Assembly: GCA_900763875.1 (NCBI GenBank)
Contig: CAAFLX010000037.1
Span: 1-64,000 of the forward strand
Direction of reading: 5' to 3'
DNA from: Clostridia bacterium
Lineage (GTDB): Bacteria > Bacillota > Clostridia > Christensenellales > CAG-917
Length of the DNA stretch: 64,000 nucleotides
This document shows positions 34,442 through 43,449 of this stretch, in pieces; position 1 is the stretch's first letter; the number at the start of each line of letters is the position of its first letter. The notes beneath the pieces were generated by a model. The model was not told where the DNA came from, ran no database searches, and worked only from the letters and a program-made list of their open reading frames with translations. The position numbers and the translations under genes are program-made.

Positions 34442-35809
34442 ATGAAAAAACGTATCATTGCAAGTGTGCTGTTGATAGCGGTGATTGCAACTTGTTGCTT
34501 TGCGCTTGTTGCGTGCAACAATGGCGGTGACGCGCCGACGTCGTTTGAAATGCCAATCGGTGCGCGTCCCGACTACGACAGCTTGATTGCGCCTAGCGAC
34601 AAGGAGGTCATTGACAAAGGCCTTGCCGAAAGCGCAAAAGCGGACGACGACCCGAGCAAAAACCAAGACGCAATCAAAGCCGCCGTAATGGCACTTTACA
34701 CCGTGTCCAACAAGAGCCGCATCGAAACGCCGCTTTCCCTCGTGGTGCAAGAGAGCGACGCAGGCATCGACCTTGCAACGGTGTTGATGCACTCTTTCAA
34801 TTTGCGCAACGGCGATAAGTGGTATTATCAGCTTGCAACAAGCGTGACGCCCGCCTCCGACAATCCGCTTGCGGAGTTGCTTGCCCAAGTCGCGGCGGCG
34901 TTTGCGGGATATTTGAAAGTTGCCTACACGCGCGGCGACGGCGAATATTGGTTTTTTGCCGGCAAAGGCACTGCATATTCTTGCGACTGCTCCGTGCCGA
35001 CTTTTCCCTATGCGAAATTCGAGATTCAAGAAAAGGACGCCCCTTTTGAAAAGCCCCTTACGCTTGAGGAGTTCAACAACAAAATCCACGTTTTGAGCAA
35101 CTCTATTCACGAGATAAACAATATGGATTTTTGCAAGGAAATCATTGCGGACAATGCCAAAATCAAGTTTGAAAACAATCTCTATACGGTTGATTTTTCA
35201 ATAGATATGAGCGCGGACAAGGCTCTAATTGAAAAGTGGTATGCAAAGCCACAAGAGGATATGCGCGAGGGCAACGAGAATATCAAAAAGTATAACTCGT
35301 ACGTTGCCACGCTCCAAACTTGGGACAACGGCTATGCAAAGTATTTCGAGTCCCACGCCGACCGTGACGCAGGCAAGGCAAGCGGCAAGCCCGTTGACAA
35401 GTACAGCTACGTTTGGACGGAAGCCGAAATCTTGAAACTCCTCGCTCAGGACGTCGAAATCAAAGAAAAGGACAAATTTTCCAAAGTCGAAACAATCGAC
35501 CAATATCTCGAGGCGTACAGCGATCCCGACTACGTCAACAAAATCGTCCTCGGAATGTTCGAGGTGCTGGGCATCGCGGTTGCGTGCATAGCGGTGGTGA
35601 TCGTTCTTGTTGTTGTGACGGTTGAAGTGCTTGTCAAAAAAGGCAAACTTCCAAAACTTGCCGCCAAGCGCAATGCGAAAAAGCAAAAACGCCTAGCAAA
35701 AAAAGAGGCAAAACAAGAAAAGAAAATAATGCTTATCGACGAGGAATTTTCCGCCGATTCGAACGTTGAGGAATTTGCCTCCGATTCGGACGATACCGAC
35801 AATCGATAA
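34442..35809 (+). CDS. lipoprotein with C-terminal membrane anchor, unknown function
   Basis: This 455-residue protein has a signal peptide and a clear lipobox LVAC (Cys25). A large extracellular domain (about 30-370) contains no motif I recognise. A hydrophobic helix (GIAVACIAVVIVLVVVTV, about 378-398) follows. The cytoplasmic tail is very basic and then acidic (KQKRLAKKEAKQEKK, then DSDDTD). A lipid at the N-terminus plus a C-terminal membrane helix would anchor both ends of the exported domain. The 1431-residue protein at 51487-55782 has the same plan. The ribosome binding site is AGAAGGG. Confidence 0.8.
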   Translation: MKKRIIASVLLIAVIATCCFALVACNNGGDAPTSFEMPIGARPDYDSLIAPSDKEVIDKGLAESAKADDDPSKNQDAIKAAVMALYTVSNKSRIETPLSLVVQESDAGIDLATVLMHSFNLRNGDKWYYQLATSVTPASDNPLAELLAQVAAAFAGYLKVAYTRGDGEYWFFAGKGTAYSCDCSVPTFPYAKFEIQEKDAPFEKPLTLEEFNNKIHVLSNSIHEINNMDFCKEIIADNAKIKFENNLYTVDFSIDMSADKALIEKWYAKPQEDMREGNENIKKYNSYVATLQTWDNGYAKYFESHADRDAGKASGKPVDKYSYVWTEAEILKLLAQDVEIKEKDKFSKVETIDQYLEAYSDPDYVNKIVLGMFEVLGIAVACIAVVIVLVVVTVEVLVKKGKLPKLAAKRNAKKQKRLAKKEAKQEKKIMLIDEEFSADSNVEEFASDSDDTDNR

Positions 35810-35887
35810 TCGCTTTGCAAAAATCGAATTTGTTGCCAATGCACAAGGCAAAAATAAAAGATAATCAACACTTCAAAATCGAATAAC

Positions 35888-35923
35888 AAACAAAAACGAG
35901 CGGTGATTCGCTCGTTTTTGTTT
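35888..35923. terminator. bidirectional terminator
   Basis: AAAAACGAGCG / CGCTCGTTTTT stem with a 6-base loop. It serves the lipoprotein gene. The rest of 35810-36076 holds nothing else I can support. Confidence 0.8.
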
Positions 35924-36076
35924 GCAAGGTATTTTGATGTTTGCTTGTTTGCAAGGCGGTTCGTCGTTGCTCGCTTTGCAATTTGCGCTTTTTGCTTGCC
36001 GATTGACAGGCGGCGCAATTATGCAATGTATAAGGTATTTGTTTTTTTACTACTCGAAACTATTAGTTATTTAACC

Positions 36077-36739
36077 TTATTTGTTGCCCGACACAAGCAC
36101 TTCGAGGGGGTTGACGGGGACGTTGTCTTTGAGGATTTCAAAGTGCAGGTGGTCGCCGTCCAAACTTTCGCTGCCTTGCGAGGTTGACATTTTGCCGAGG
36201 AGCTGACCTTGTTTTATCGTTGCGCCCTGTTTGAGGGTGCTTGCCTTGTCCAAGGAGAGGTATTTTGTGATATAGCCGTCCTTGTGGGCGAGCACGACGT
36301 AGTTGCCGTCGAGGGCGTTGTAGCCTACCTCTTTAACAGTGCCGTCGCAGGATGCGTACACGTTTTTGTCATCGGACGTAAAGTCCAGCGCGAGGTGGGT
36401 TGAGTACTGCTTGAGAGTGGGACTCCAAACAAGGGTTGTATCCGTGAAATTGCGGCTGACTTTTGCGTCGTTTGCAGGGGCGTAGAACTTGATTTTTTCG
36501 ACGGTCGGCTCTGGTTTTACGGGGTCGGGCTTGTCGATGGGGTTGTCGGGTTTGACCACGGGCGTATCGTTCGGATTGTCCGTGATAGACGAGTCGGGAT
36601 TGTGCGGAGCGGAGTTGCGAGTGACCGCAAGGGCGATGACCGTGGCAACCGAGGCTATGCACAAAACGATAAGAAAATAGACTGCGTTGCGCTTACAAAA
36701 ACCGCCAAAACGCTTCATTGCAACTTGAAATTTGCTCAT
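36077..36739 (-). CDS. M23 (LytM) peptidase, SpoIIQ-like
   Basis: This 220-residue protein has one N-terminal membrane helix (about 20-40), a Pro/Asp-rich linker (45-80) and a LytM domain. The zinc ligands H115, D119 (HLALD) and H199 with H197 (HLHF) are all present, so it should be an active endopeptidase. Size and plan match SpoIIQ of Clostridia, which retains the site lost in Bacillus. A forespore sigma F/G-like promoter lies 22 bases upstream, supporting a role in engulfment. GGAGGT precedes the ATG. A vegetative cell-wall hydrolase is the alternative. Confidence 0.82.
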   Translation of the reverse strand: MSKFQVAMKRFGGFCKRNAVYFLIVLCIASVATVIALAVTRNSAPHNPDSSITDNPNDTPVVKPDNPIDKPDPVKPEPTVEKIKFYAPANDAKVSRNFTDTTLVWSPTLKQYSTHLALDFTSDDKNVYASCDGTVKEVGYNALDGNYVVLAHKDGYITKYLSLDKASTLKQGATIKQGQLLGKMSTSQGSESLDGDHLHFEILKDNVPVNPLEVLVSGNK

Positions 36740-36761
36740 TGTATTACCTCCGATTTGCCGT

Positions 36762-36791
36762 GATTATGCCCTCAATCGATAAGGTTTATAC
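36762..36791 (-). promoter_or_regulatory. candidate sigma-F/sigma-G (forespore) promoter
   Basis: On the minus strand it reads GTATA, 15 bases, GGGCATAATC. This fits sigma-F (GYATA and GGNNANAHTR) at all but the last base. Read as sigma-G it is GTATA, 18 bases, CATAATC, again one mismatch. Confidence 0.6.
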
Positions 36792-36873
36792 ATATATCGA
36801 TAAAGATTTTTCGATGTGGCGCAACTTTTTGCAAAAAGCGTGCCAAAAGTGCGATTTTTGAAAAAATTCGCTA

Positions 36874-36902
36874 TTGACTACAAGTGTTCGATAAGGTATA
36901 AT
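36874..36902 (+). promoter_or_regulatory. promoter giving leaderless operon mRNA
   Basis: TTGACT, 17 bases, TATAAT, then 7 bases (CTTAACT) to ATG 36910. No ribosome binding site could fit, so the transcript should start at the ATG. Confidence 0.75.
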
Positions 36903-36909
36903 CTTAACT

Positions 36910-38448
36910 ATGGTTGACGTACACAAAAGCATATACGATTTCATGCGCTCCTACCGCGAAAAGCACGACGATGACATTGCCGTCGTTCACGGTGCACGCA
37001 AAATGAATTACGCAACCTTATTCAAACAAGTGGACAGAGTTGCAGGCGGATTGGTGCGCCTCGGCGTGACAAAAGGCGACGTCGTTATGATTGCTCTTCC
37101 CAACATTCTTCAAGCCGTCGTGGCGGTGTATGCCTGCTCTCGTATCGGCGCGATTGCGTCGATGATTCATCCCAAACTTTCCGCAAACGAATTTTCGGTC
37201 GCTTTCAAAAAACTTCAACCCAAAGTGGTGTTTTTGAGCGATATAAACCAATGCGAATATTATCCCAAGGCCAAGGGGGCAAGACGCATCATCTGCCACT
37301 TCGGGCTTTACGATTTTTTGGGACTGCCCCTCAAAGCCGATTTCGAGCCTTTCCACGGCGACGGTGAAGAGATTGCGTTTTATATGCAGTCGGGAGGCAC
37401 GACGGGCGAGCCGAAGACGGTGGCGATTTCCTCTCGCGCGGCAAACGCAATGGTTGCCAATCTTTTGCAGTATCTAGGCGACAAATTTTCACAAAAGAAC
37501 GCGTTGCTTGCGTCGCTTCCGATGTTTCACGGCTTTGGGCTGTGCGTTGGCGTGCACCTTTCGCTCTCAACCAATATGCGCTCGGTGCTATTGCCCGTAT
37601 TCAAGGCGAAAAAGACCGTCAAGGTCATTGCAAAAAACCACGTTACGACCATGATTGCCGTGCCGAGAATGGTGCAAAAGCTGCTTGCTCTCGATGAGTT
37701 TTCGGGGGATAACATCTCTTGCATAGAGGACATTTACGTCGGCGGCGACCTCGTTGGCGAGGATTTGGTGAAAAAGTTTCACGCGCGTATGGAAGAGTGC
37801 GGCGGCAAGGGCATACTTTCCCCCGGCTACGGACTTACCGAAACGGCGAGCGTATGCACGGTGTCCAATGCGGATTTTGTGTCCGGCTCGGTGGGCAAGC
37901 CGTTGCTCAACGTCGAGGTTAGGGTTGTGGACGAGGATTTGAAAGAGGTCAAGCGCGGCACTGTCGGTGAATTGCTTGTTTCTGGCGAGCAGATTATGAG
38001 CGGATACGTCGGCGACGAGGAAGGCACGAAAAAGGCTCTTATCCGCCTCGACGGCAAAACGTGGGTGCGCACTGGCGACTATTTCAAACAAGACGAGGAG
38101 GGCAGACTCCTCTTTATGGGCAGAAAAAAGAGGCTCATCAAGATTTCGGGCATCAACGTGTTTCCAAGCGAGATCGAGAGGGTGGCAAGCGAGTTGCCGT
38201 TTGTGGGAGATTGCGCGTGCATAGAATACCGCATCGATGGCAAACCCTACATCAAATTGCTTGTCGAGGGCAGCCTCACCGACGCTCAAAAGCAGGCGGT
38301 TGTCAACCATATTTCCAAAAATATGTCGCACTGGAACAAGCCTAGGGAAGTGCAATGCGTGGACAAATTTCCGCGTACAAATATAGGAAAAATAAATATA
38401 GAGGGATTAAATTATGAATTTGGCAAAGATACGCAGGGCGGTCAATAA
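36910..38448 (+). CDS. AMP-dependent acyl-CoA synthetase/ligase (ANL family)
   Basis: This 512-residue adenylate-forming enzyme has P-loop SGGTTGEPK (about 161-169), YGLTE, WVRTGDYF and the C-terminal catalytic lysine in PRTNIGKIN. It would activate a fatty or aryl acid as acyl-AMP and usually acyl-CoA. The substrate is not readable. It is the first gene of a six-gene + operon ending at 45162 and overlaps the next gene by 35 bases, so the two are tightly coupled. The promoter just upstream predicts a leaderless mRNA. Confidence 0.88.
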   Translation: MVDVHKSIYDFMRSYREKHDDDIAVVHGARKMNYATLFKQVDRVAGGLVRLGVTKGDVVMIALPNILQAVVAVYACSRIGAIASMIHPKLSANEFSVAFKKLQPKVVFLSDINQCEYYPKAKGARRIICHFGLYDFLGLPLKADFEPFHGDGEEIAFYMQSGGTTGEPKTVAISSRAANAMVANLLQYLGDKFSQKNALLASLPMFHGFGLCVGVHLSLSTNMRSVLLPVFKAKKTVKVIAKNHVTTMIAVPRMVQKLLALDEFSGDNISCIEDIYVGGDLVGEDLVKKFHARMEECGGKGILSPGYGLTETASVCTVSNADFVSGSVGKPLLNVEVRVVDEDLKEVKRGTVGELLVSGEQIMSGYVGDEEGTKKALIRLDGKTWVRTGDYFKQDEEGRLLFMGRKKRLIKISGINVFPSEIERVASELPFVGDCACIEYRIDGKPYIKLLVEGSLTDAQKQAVVNHISKNMSHWNKPREVQCVDKFPRTNIGKINIEGLNYEFGKDTQGGQ

Positions 38449-40150
38449 AATTGCCCCGTCCGTCAAAGTCGAAAACTACCGTGGTTGCGTAAGGCTCACG
38501 GGCGAGCTTGACAACTGGGCGGATATCTACAAATGCGGCACTGCTGCCGTGAGCAAAGGCTCTCTTGGTGTGCTCAACGACATCAAGTTGAAAGGTTTCC
38601 ACGAAGAACCCAAAAAGCCCACGCTCAAAGACAGCGCGCTTGCGGGGCAAAAACCCGACGTGCTTATCGTCGGCGGCGGCATCGTCGGATGCGCGGTGGC
38701 AAGAGAGCTTTCTCGTTTGAAGCTCGACGTTTTGCTCGTCGAAAAGGCAAACGACGTGGCGGCTGCGGCGTCTTCACGCAACGACGGTTGTATCCACCCC
38801 GGCATAGACTTGCACAAGGGGCAACAAAAACTCAAGTACGTGCTCGAGGGCAACAGAATGTACACAAACCTTGCAAAAGAGCTTGGTTTGTCCTTCAAGC
38901 GTTGGGCGCAAATGTTCATATTCTCCACCGCTTGGGAGAACGCAATCGTTTCGCCGCTCTTCCTTTTGAAGGCGAAAATCCTCGGCGTCGAGGGCGTAAG
39001 GCACGTCACCAAAGAGGAAATCAAGAGAATCGAACCCAATCCGCCTGCATGGGCAAAGGGCGGTATGTATATGGCAAGCGCAGGTATGGTTTCGCCCTAC
39101 AAGACGACGATTGCGCTTTGCGACAACGCAATTCAAAACGGCGCAAGAGTGTCGCTCAACACCTACGTCGAGGGTATGGACGTCAAGGACGGCAAGGTTG
39201 TTTGCGTGCATACAAACCGCGGCGATATCTATCCTCGCGCGGTTGTCAACTGCGCGGGCGTTTACAGCGACGTCATTGCGGATATGGCAGGTGACAGAAC
39301 TTTCACCATTCACCCAAGAAAAGGCACGGACATCATTCTCGACAAAAAGAAAGTCGGCTATGCGCTCTCGTCCTATGCAAGAAGTTATTTCGCACCCCTG
39401 CCCAAGGAGGCTCGCCCCGACAAAAACGAGGAGGTCGGACACACCAAGGGCGGCGGCGTTATGCGCACGATAGACGGCAATATTTTGGTCGGGCCGGACG
39501 CACACGAAGTGCCCTCGAGAGAGGACTATTCCACAAGCATCAGGGACATCGACAACATCATCAAAAAGCAAAAACTCGCCCAACCTATGCTCAACAAGGG
39601 CGATATCATAACCTATTTTTCGGGTACGCGCGCTGCAACCTATGAAGAAGATTTCGTGGTCAGACGCGGCATTTTCACCAAGAACGTTTACGAGGCGGCA
39701 GGCATTCAATCGCCGGGCATCACCGCCGCTCCCGCCATTGCGGTTGACATAAAAAACTGGATTAAAGAGGATTTGCACGCAGAGGATAACCCCACGTTCA
39801 ACCCCGTTTATAAGCATACTCCGAGGCTTGCAAACCTCAAAGACGAGGAAAGAGCGAAATACATCGCCAAAAACCCCGAATACGGCGAAATTATCTGCCG
39901 CTGTGAGGAAGTGAGCAAGGGCGAGATTATCGACGCGCTCGAAAGTCCGCTCAAAGTCGCAACCATCGACGGCATCAAGCGCAGAGTGCGCCCCGGTATG
40001 GGAAGATGTCAAGGCGGTTTCTGCTCTCCGCTCGTTGCGAAAATCATTGCCGAGCACGAGGGTATAGCAATCGAGGACGTTCTCAAAGGCGACGAGGGCA
40101 GCGTCATCGTCTACGGAAACACCAAGGGCAATGCCAAGGAGGAAAACTGA
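38414..40150 (+). CDS. FAD-dependent glycerol-3-phosphate dehydrogenase-like oxidoreductase with BFD domain
   Basis: This 578-residue protein has an unusual N-terminal stretch of about 75 residues. A DAO-type FAD domain (VLIVGGGIVGCAVARELS) follows, and then a C-terminal BFD-like [2Fe-2S] domain with CRCEEVSKGEI and GRCQGGFC. This is the layout of anaerobic GlpA-like G3P dehydrogenases of Clostridia. It would oxidise G3P to DHAP at the membrane or through the partner flavoprotein encoded next. It lies between the ligase gene (overlap) and the partner gene (1-base gap). Confidence 0.87.
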   Translation: MNLAKIRRAVNKIAPSVKVENYRGCVRLTGELDNWADIYKCGTAAVSKGSLGVLNDIKLKGFHEEPKKPTLKDSALAGQKPDVLIVGGGIVGCAVARELSRLKLDVLLVEKANDVAAAASSRNDGCIHPGIDLHKGQQKLKYVLEGNRMYTNLAKELGLSFKRWAQMFIFSTAWENAIVSPLFLLKAKILGVEGVRHVTKEEIKRIEPNPPAWAKGGMYMASAGMVSPYKTTIALCDNAIQNGARVSLNTYVEGMDVKDGKVVCVHTNRGDIYPRAVVNCAGVYSDVIADMAGDRTFTIHPRKGTDIILDKKKVGYALSSYARSYFAPLPKEARPDKNEEVGHTKGGGVMRTIDGNILVGPDAHEVPSREDYSTSIRDIDNIIKKQKLAQPMLNKGDIITYFSGTRAATYEEDFVVRRGIFTKNVYEAAGIQSPGITAAPAIAVDIKNWIKEDLHAEDNPTFNPVYKHTPRLANLKDEERAKYIAKNPEYGEIICRCEEVSKGEIIDALESPLKVATIDGIKRRVRPGMGRCQGGFCSPLVAKIIAEHEGIAIEDVLKGDEGSVIVYGNTKGNAKEEN

Positions 40151-40151
40151 T

Positions 40152-41399
40152 ATGCGCAATTATGACGTAGTGGTTATAGGCGGCGGCCCTGCAGGTTTGT
40201 CTGCGGCGCAAAGCGCGTGCCAAAAGGGCGGCAAAGTCGCAATCATCGAAAGAGAGGCTCGCCTCGGCGGAATCTTGAAACAATGCGTCCACGACGGTTT
40301 CGGACTCATTCGTTTCGGCGAAAAGCTCGCAGGCCCCGAATATAGCGAAAGATACATCGATTTCGTCAAGGAACTTGACATCGACACGTTCACTTTCACT
40401 TTCGTGACGAGAGTTGAAAAGAAGGACGGCGGTTTTGAAATCACCGCAGTGTCCAAGGACGGCATAGAAAAATTCTTCACCAAAGCAATCGTGCTTGCAA
40501 CGGGTTGCAGAGAGCGCACCGCAAAGCAAGTGCTCATTCAAGGCACTCGCCCCGCAGGCGTGTTTACGGCAGGTACGGCGCAAAACTTTGTCAACTTGCA
40601 AGGCAAGCTCCCCACCAAAAAGTGCGTGATTTTGGGCAGCGGCGACATCGGACTCATTATGGCAAGACGTCTTACGCTCGAAGGCGCAGAGGTCGAGGGC
40701 GTGTACGAAGTCAAACCCACCCCCAGCGGACTTACGAGAAACATTCATCAATGCTTGCACGATTTCAACATTCCGCTCCACCTCTCCCACACCGTGACGA
40801 GAGTGTTCGGCGCAGACAGATTGGAAGCGGTCGAAGTTGCAAAGGTCGATGACAAAATGCAACCCATTCACGGCACTGAAAGACGTATCGAGTGCGACGC
40901 GCTCATTCTTTCGGTCGGACTTATCCCCGAAAACGAACTTGCCGAATCTCTCGGCGTAAAAATCAATCCTTTCACCAAGGGAGCGGACTGCGACCAAACG
41001 TATATGTCGTCCATTGACGGCGTGTTCTCGGCAGGCAACGCGCTCAACGTGTTCGACCTTGTGGACTATGTTTCCGAATGTGCAAAGGACGCAGGCGCAA
41101 ACTCGGTCGGTTTCAAGCCGTCGGGCAAGAGCGTGCGCATAGAAAAGGGCAAGGGACTTTTGAGTTTTGTGCCTCATAGAATCGATTTGAGCAAGCCTTG
41201 CGACAAAGTTGTGTTCTTCTTCCGCGCCGCAAAGGATATGGACAAGGCAACCTTGTACGTCAGCGTGGACGGCAACGAGGCGTTCAAAAAGAACTTCGCT
41301 TTCTTGCGCCCGCCCGAAATGCAACGTATCGAACTTGATTTTGCCTCTTTCGGCATCAAAGAGGGAAGCAAAGTGGAAGTCAGAGTGGAGGAAAGATAA
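40152..41399 (+). CDS. FAD/NAD(P)-dependent oxidoreductase, partner subunit
   Basis: This 415-residue protein has two dinucleotide-binding sites: VVIGGGPAGLSAAQSA for FAD and VILGSGDIGLIMAR for NAD(P). ATGCRERT lies between them. It has no redox CxxC pair, so it is not a disulfide reductase. In Clostridia this protein occurs with the GlpA-like subunit and a DUF1667 protein as a three-part anaerobic G3P dehydrogenase. The last 100 residues form a separate C-terminal domain. ATG at 40152 with AAGGAGG upstream; it overlaps the next gene by one base. Confidence 0.87.
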   Translation: MRNYDVVVIGGGPAGLSAAQSACQKGGKVAIIEREARLGGILKQCVHDGFGLIRFGEKLAGPEYSERYIDFVKELDIDTFTFTFVTRVEKKDGGFEITAVSKDGIEKFFTKAIVLATGCRERTAKQVLIQGTRPAGVFTAGTAQNFVNLQGKLPTKKCVILGSGDIGLIMARRLTLEGAEVEGVYEVKPTPSGLTRNIHQCLHDFNIPLHLSHTVTRVFGADRLEAVEVAKVDDKMQPIHGTERRIECDALILSVGLIPENELAESLGVKINPFTKGADCDQTYMSSIDGVFSAGNALNVFDLVDYVSECAKDAGANSVGFKPSGKSVRIEKGKGLLSFVPHRIDLSKPCDKVVFFFRAAKDMDKATLYVSVDGNEAFKKNFAFLRPPEMQRIELDFASFGIKEGSKVEVRVEER

Positions 41400-41734
41400 T
41401 GGAACTTGTATGTATCGTATGCCCGCGCGGGTGTAGAATCAAAATAGAAGACGGCGTTGTGAGCGGCAATAGCTGCAAAAGAGGCGAGGCGTTTGCTTTG
41501 AGCGAAACCACTTGCCCCATGCGTTCTATCTGCTCGACAGTCGCAACCACGTTTGCCGATTATCCCGTGCTCCCAGTGAGGACGGAGGGCGAAATCCCCA
41601 AAGACAAAATCGGCGAGCTTATGAAACAAATCAACCAAGTCGTCGTCAGCGAAAAATTGCATAGAGGCGACGTTGTCATCAAGGGCGTTTGCGGCACTGA
41701 CGTGAACCTCATCGCAACCGCCAGCATTTGTTAA
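41399..41734 (+). CDS. DUF1667 protein, third subunit of the G3P dehydrogenase
   Basis: This 111-residue, cysteine-rich protein has CIVCPRGC, SCKRG, TCPMRSIC and a late GVCGTD. The cysteines probably hold one or two Fe-S clusters. DUF1667 proteins accompany the two flavoproteins encoded upstream and would pass electrons on. The start codon overlaps the previous stop (TAATG). Confidence 0.88.
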   Translation: MELVCIVCPRGCRIKIEDGVVSGNSCKRGEAFALSETTCPMRSICSTVATTFADYPVLPVRTEGEIPKDKIGELMKQINQVVVSEKLHRGDVVIKGVCGTDVNLIATASIC

Positions 41735-41751
41735 TCTAGGACAAACAAAGC

Positions 41752-41779
41752 GCAAAGCGGACGGGAAACCGCTTTGCGA
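41752..41779 (+). promoter_or_regulatory. intercistronic hairpin
   Basis: CGCAAAGCGG / CCGCTTTGCG with an 8-base loop lies between the DUF1667 and kinase genes. There is no T-run, so it is more likely an mRNA processing or stability element than a terminator. Confidence 0.5.
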
Positions 41780-41796
41780 CAAATAAAAGGAAAATT

Positions 41797-43371
41797 ATGA
41801 GAGAACCACTTGTACTTACCATTGATTTCGGCACGCAGAGCGTGCGCGCAATGCTTTTCGACAAGCACGGCAAGGACTACGGCAAAGTCAAAGTCCACTT
41901 CAAACAGCCATATTTTTCAAAGGAAATAGGCTGGGCGGAACAAACCCCCGAATTTTATTGGGACAAGCTCAAAGAGGCAACAAACGGGCTTAAAGAGCAA
42001 TGCTCCGACATTTGGGACGACATAGAGGGCGTGTCGGTCACCACCATTCGCGATACGGCAGTCATCGTGGACAAGGACGGCAAACCCTTGCGCGACATCA
42101 TACTTTGGCTCGACCAAAGAGAGGTCAAGGACGCCGACAAAACGAGATTCGGCAAAGGATTCAAAGCCCTTTTGCGTATGCTCAACCTCTACGACCTCGC
42201 GGCGGCGCAATGCAAAGTTTCCGCCTGCAACTGGGTGCACGAATACGAGCCTGAAATTTGGGCAAAAATGCACAAATTTTTGATGTTCTCGGCGTGGATA
42301 ACTTTCCGTCTTACGGGCGTTATGAAAGACTCCGTTGCCAACCAAATCGGACACATTCCGTTTGACTACAAAAACAAAACCTGGCAATCGCCAAAGGCAA
42401 TCACCGCTCCGATATTCGACCTCAAAGCCAAAAATATGTGCGACCTCGTCGAGCCGGGCACGATTGTCGGCTATATCACAAAAGAGGCGAGTGCCGACCT
42501 CGGCATAAAAGAGGGCATACCCGTGATTGCGTCCGGCTCGGACAAGGGCTGTGAAACGCTCGGCTCGGGCTGCGTCGATTCAACGGGCGCATCGCTGTCG
42601 CTTGGCACGACCGCAACCGTGCAAATGACCACGGACAAGTATATCGAAACAGAGCCTTTCGTGCCGACCTATCCTGCCGTTTTGTCGGGCAAGTACAATC
42701 CCGAAATCGAGATTTTCCGCGGATATTGGATGATATCTTGGTTCAAAAACGAGTTTGCGCACAAGGAAGTGAGAGAGGCGGAGATGCTGGGCGTTTCGGC
42801 AGAGGAGCTTTTGAACAGACACCTCAAAGACGTCCCGGCAGGCTGTGAAGGCTTGATTTTGCAACCATACTGGACGCCGGGCATCAAGCACCCGACTGCA
42901 AGAGGCGCAATCCTCGGATTTGCGGATTGCCACACCAGAGCGCACATATACAGAGCCATCATCGAGGGCATCGCATACGGTCTTTACGACGGACTTTTGT
43001 CCATACAGCGCAAGACCAAAATCGACGTCAAATTTATCGCCGTTTCGGGCGGCGGAAGTATGAGCGACGAGATTTGCCAAATCACCGCCAACGTTATGGG
43101 CATACCCGTAAGGCGCGCGCAAACCTATGAAACGTCCTCTTTGGGCGCGGCAATCACCGCGTTCACGGGGCTTGGAATTTACAAGTCTTTTGAAGACGCG
43201 GCAAAGAATATGGTGCACGTATCGTCCGAGTTCAAACCCGATATGAAAGAGCACGAGCTTTACGAGAAACTCTATCGCAGAATCTATCGTAGAATTTATC
43301 CCAACAACAAGCGTCTTTATGACGATTTGCGACACATTTTGCGCGAATCGAAAGCGGACGGCAAAAAATAA
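41797..43371 (+). CDS. FGGY-family carbohydrate kinase (glycerol/xylulose kinase-like)
   Basis: This 524-residue sugar/polyol kinase has ATPase motifs: LTIDFGTQSVRAMLFD (phosphate 1), ASLSLGTTATVQM (phosphate 2) and VSGGGSMSDEICQITANVMG (adenosine). The WLDQR segment and the early GWAEQ fit the substrate side. The neighbouring G3P dehydrogenase suggests glycerol or dihydroxyacetone as substrate, but GlpK-specific motifs are not obvious and a ketose is possible. AAAGGAAAA precedes the ATG. Confidence 0.85.
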   Translation: MREPLVLTIDFGTQSVRAMLFDKHGKDYGKVKVHFKQPYFSKEIGWAEQTPEFYWDKLKEATNGLKEQCSDIWDDIEGVSVTTIRDTAVIVDKDGKPLRDIILWLDQREVKDADKTRFGKGFKALLRMLNLYDLAAAQCKVSACNWVHEYEPEIWAKMHKFLMFSAWITFRLTGVMKDSVANQIGHIPFDYKNKTWQSPKAITAPIFDLKAKNMCDLVEPGTIVGYITKEASADLGIKEGIPVIASGSDKGCETLGSGCVDSTGASLSLGTTATVQMTTDKYIETEPFVPTYPAVLSGKYNPEIEIFRGYWMISWFKNEFAHKEVREAEMLGVSAEELLNRHLKDVPAGCEGLILQPYWTPGIKHPTARGAILGFADCHTRAHIYRAIIEGIAYGLYDGLLSIQRKTKIDVKFIAVSGGGSMSDEICQITANVMGIPVRRAQTYETSSLGAAITAFTGLGIYKSFEDAAKNMVHVSSEFKPDMKEHELYEKLYRRIYRRIYPNNKRLYDDLRHILRESKADGKK

Positions 43372-43390
43372 CAAAAAATATAAAAATGAA

Positions 43391-43437
43391 TAAATCGCAA
43401 CTTTATCTTGTATGTTTTGACGGATAAAGTCGCAATT
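43391..43437 (+). promoter_or_regulatory. imperfect inverted repeat before the AGPS-like gene
   Basis: AAATCGCAACTTTATC and GATAAAGTCGCAATTT form an imperfect stem whose end abuts the GGAGG ribosome binding site at 43438. It may modulate translation of the last gene of the operon. Confidence 0.45.
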
Positions 43438-43449
43438 TGGAGGAAAACT

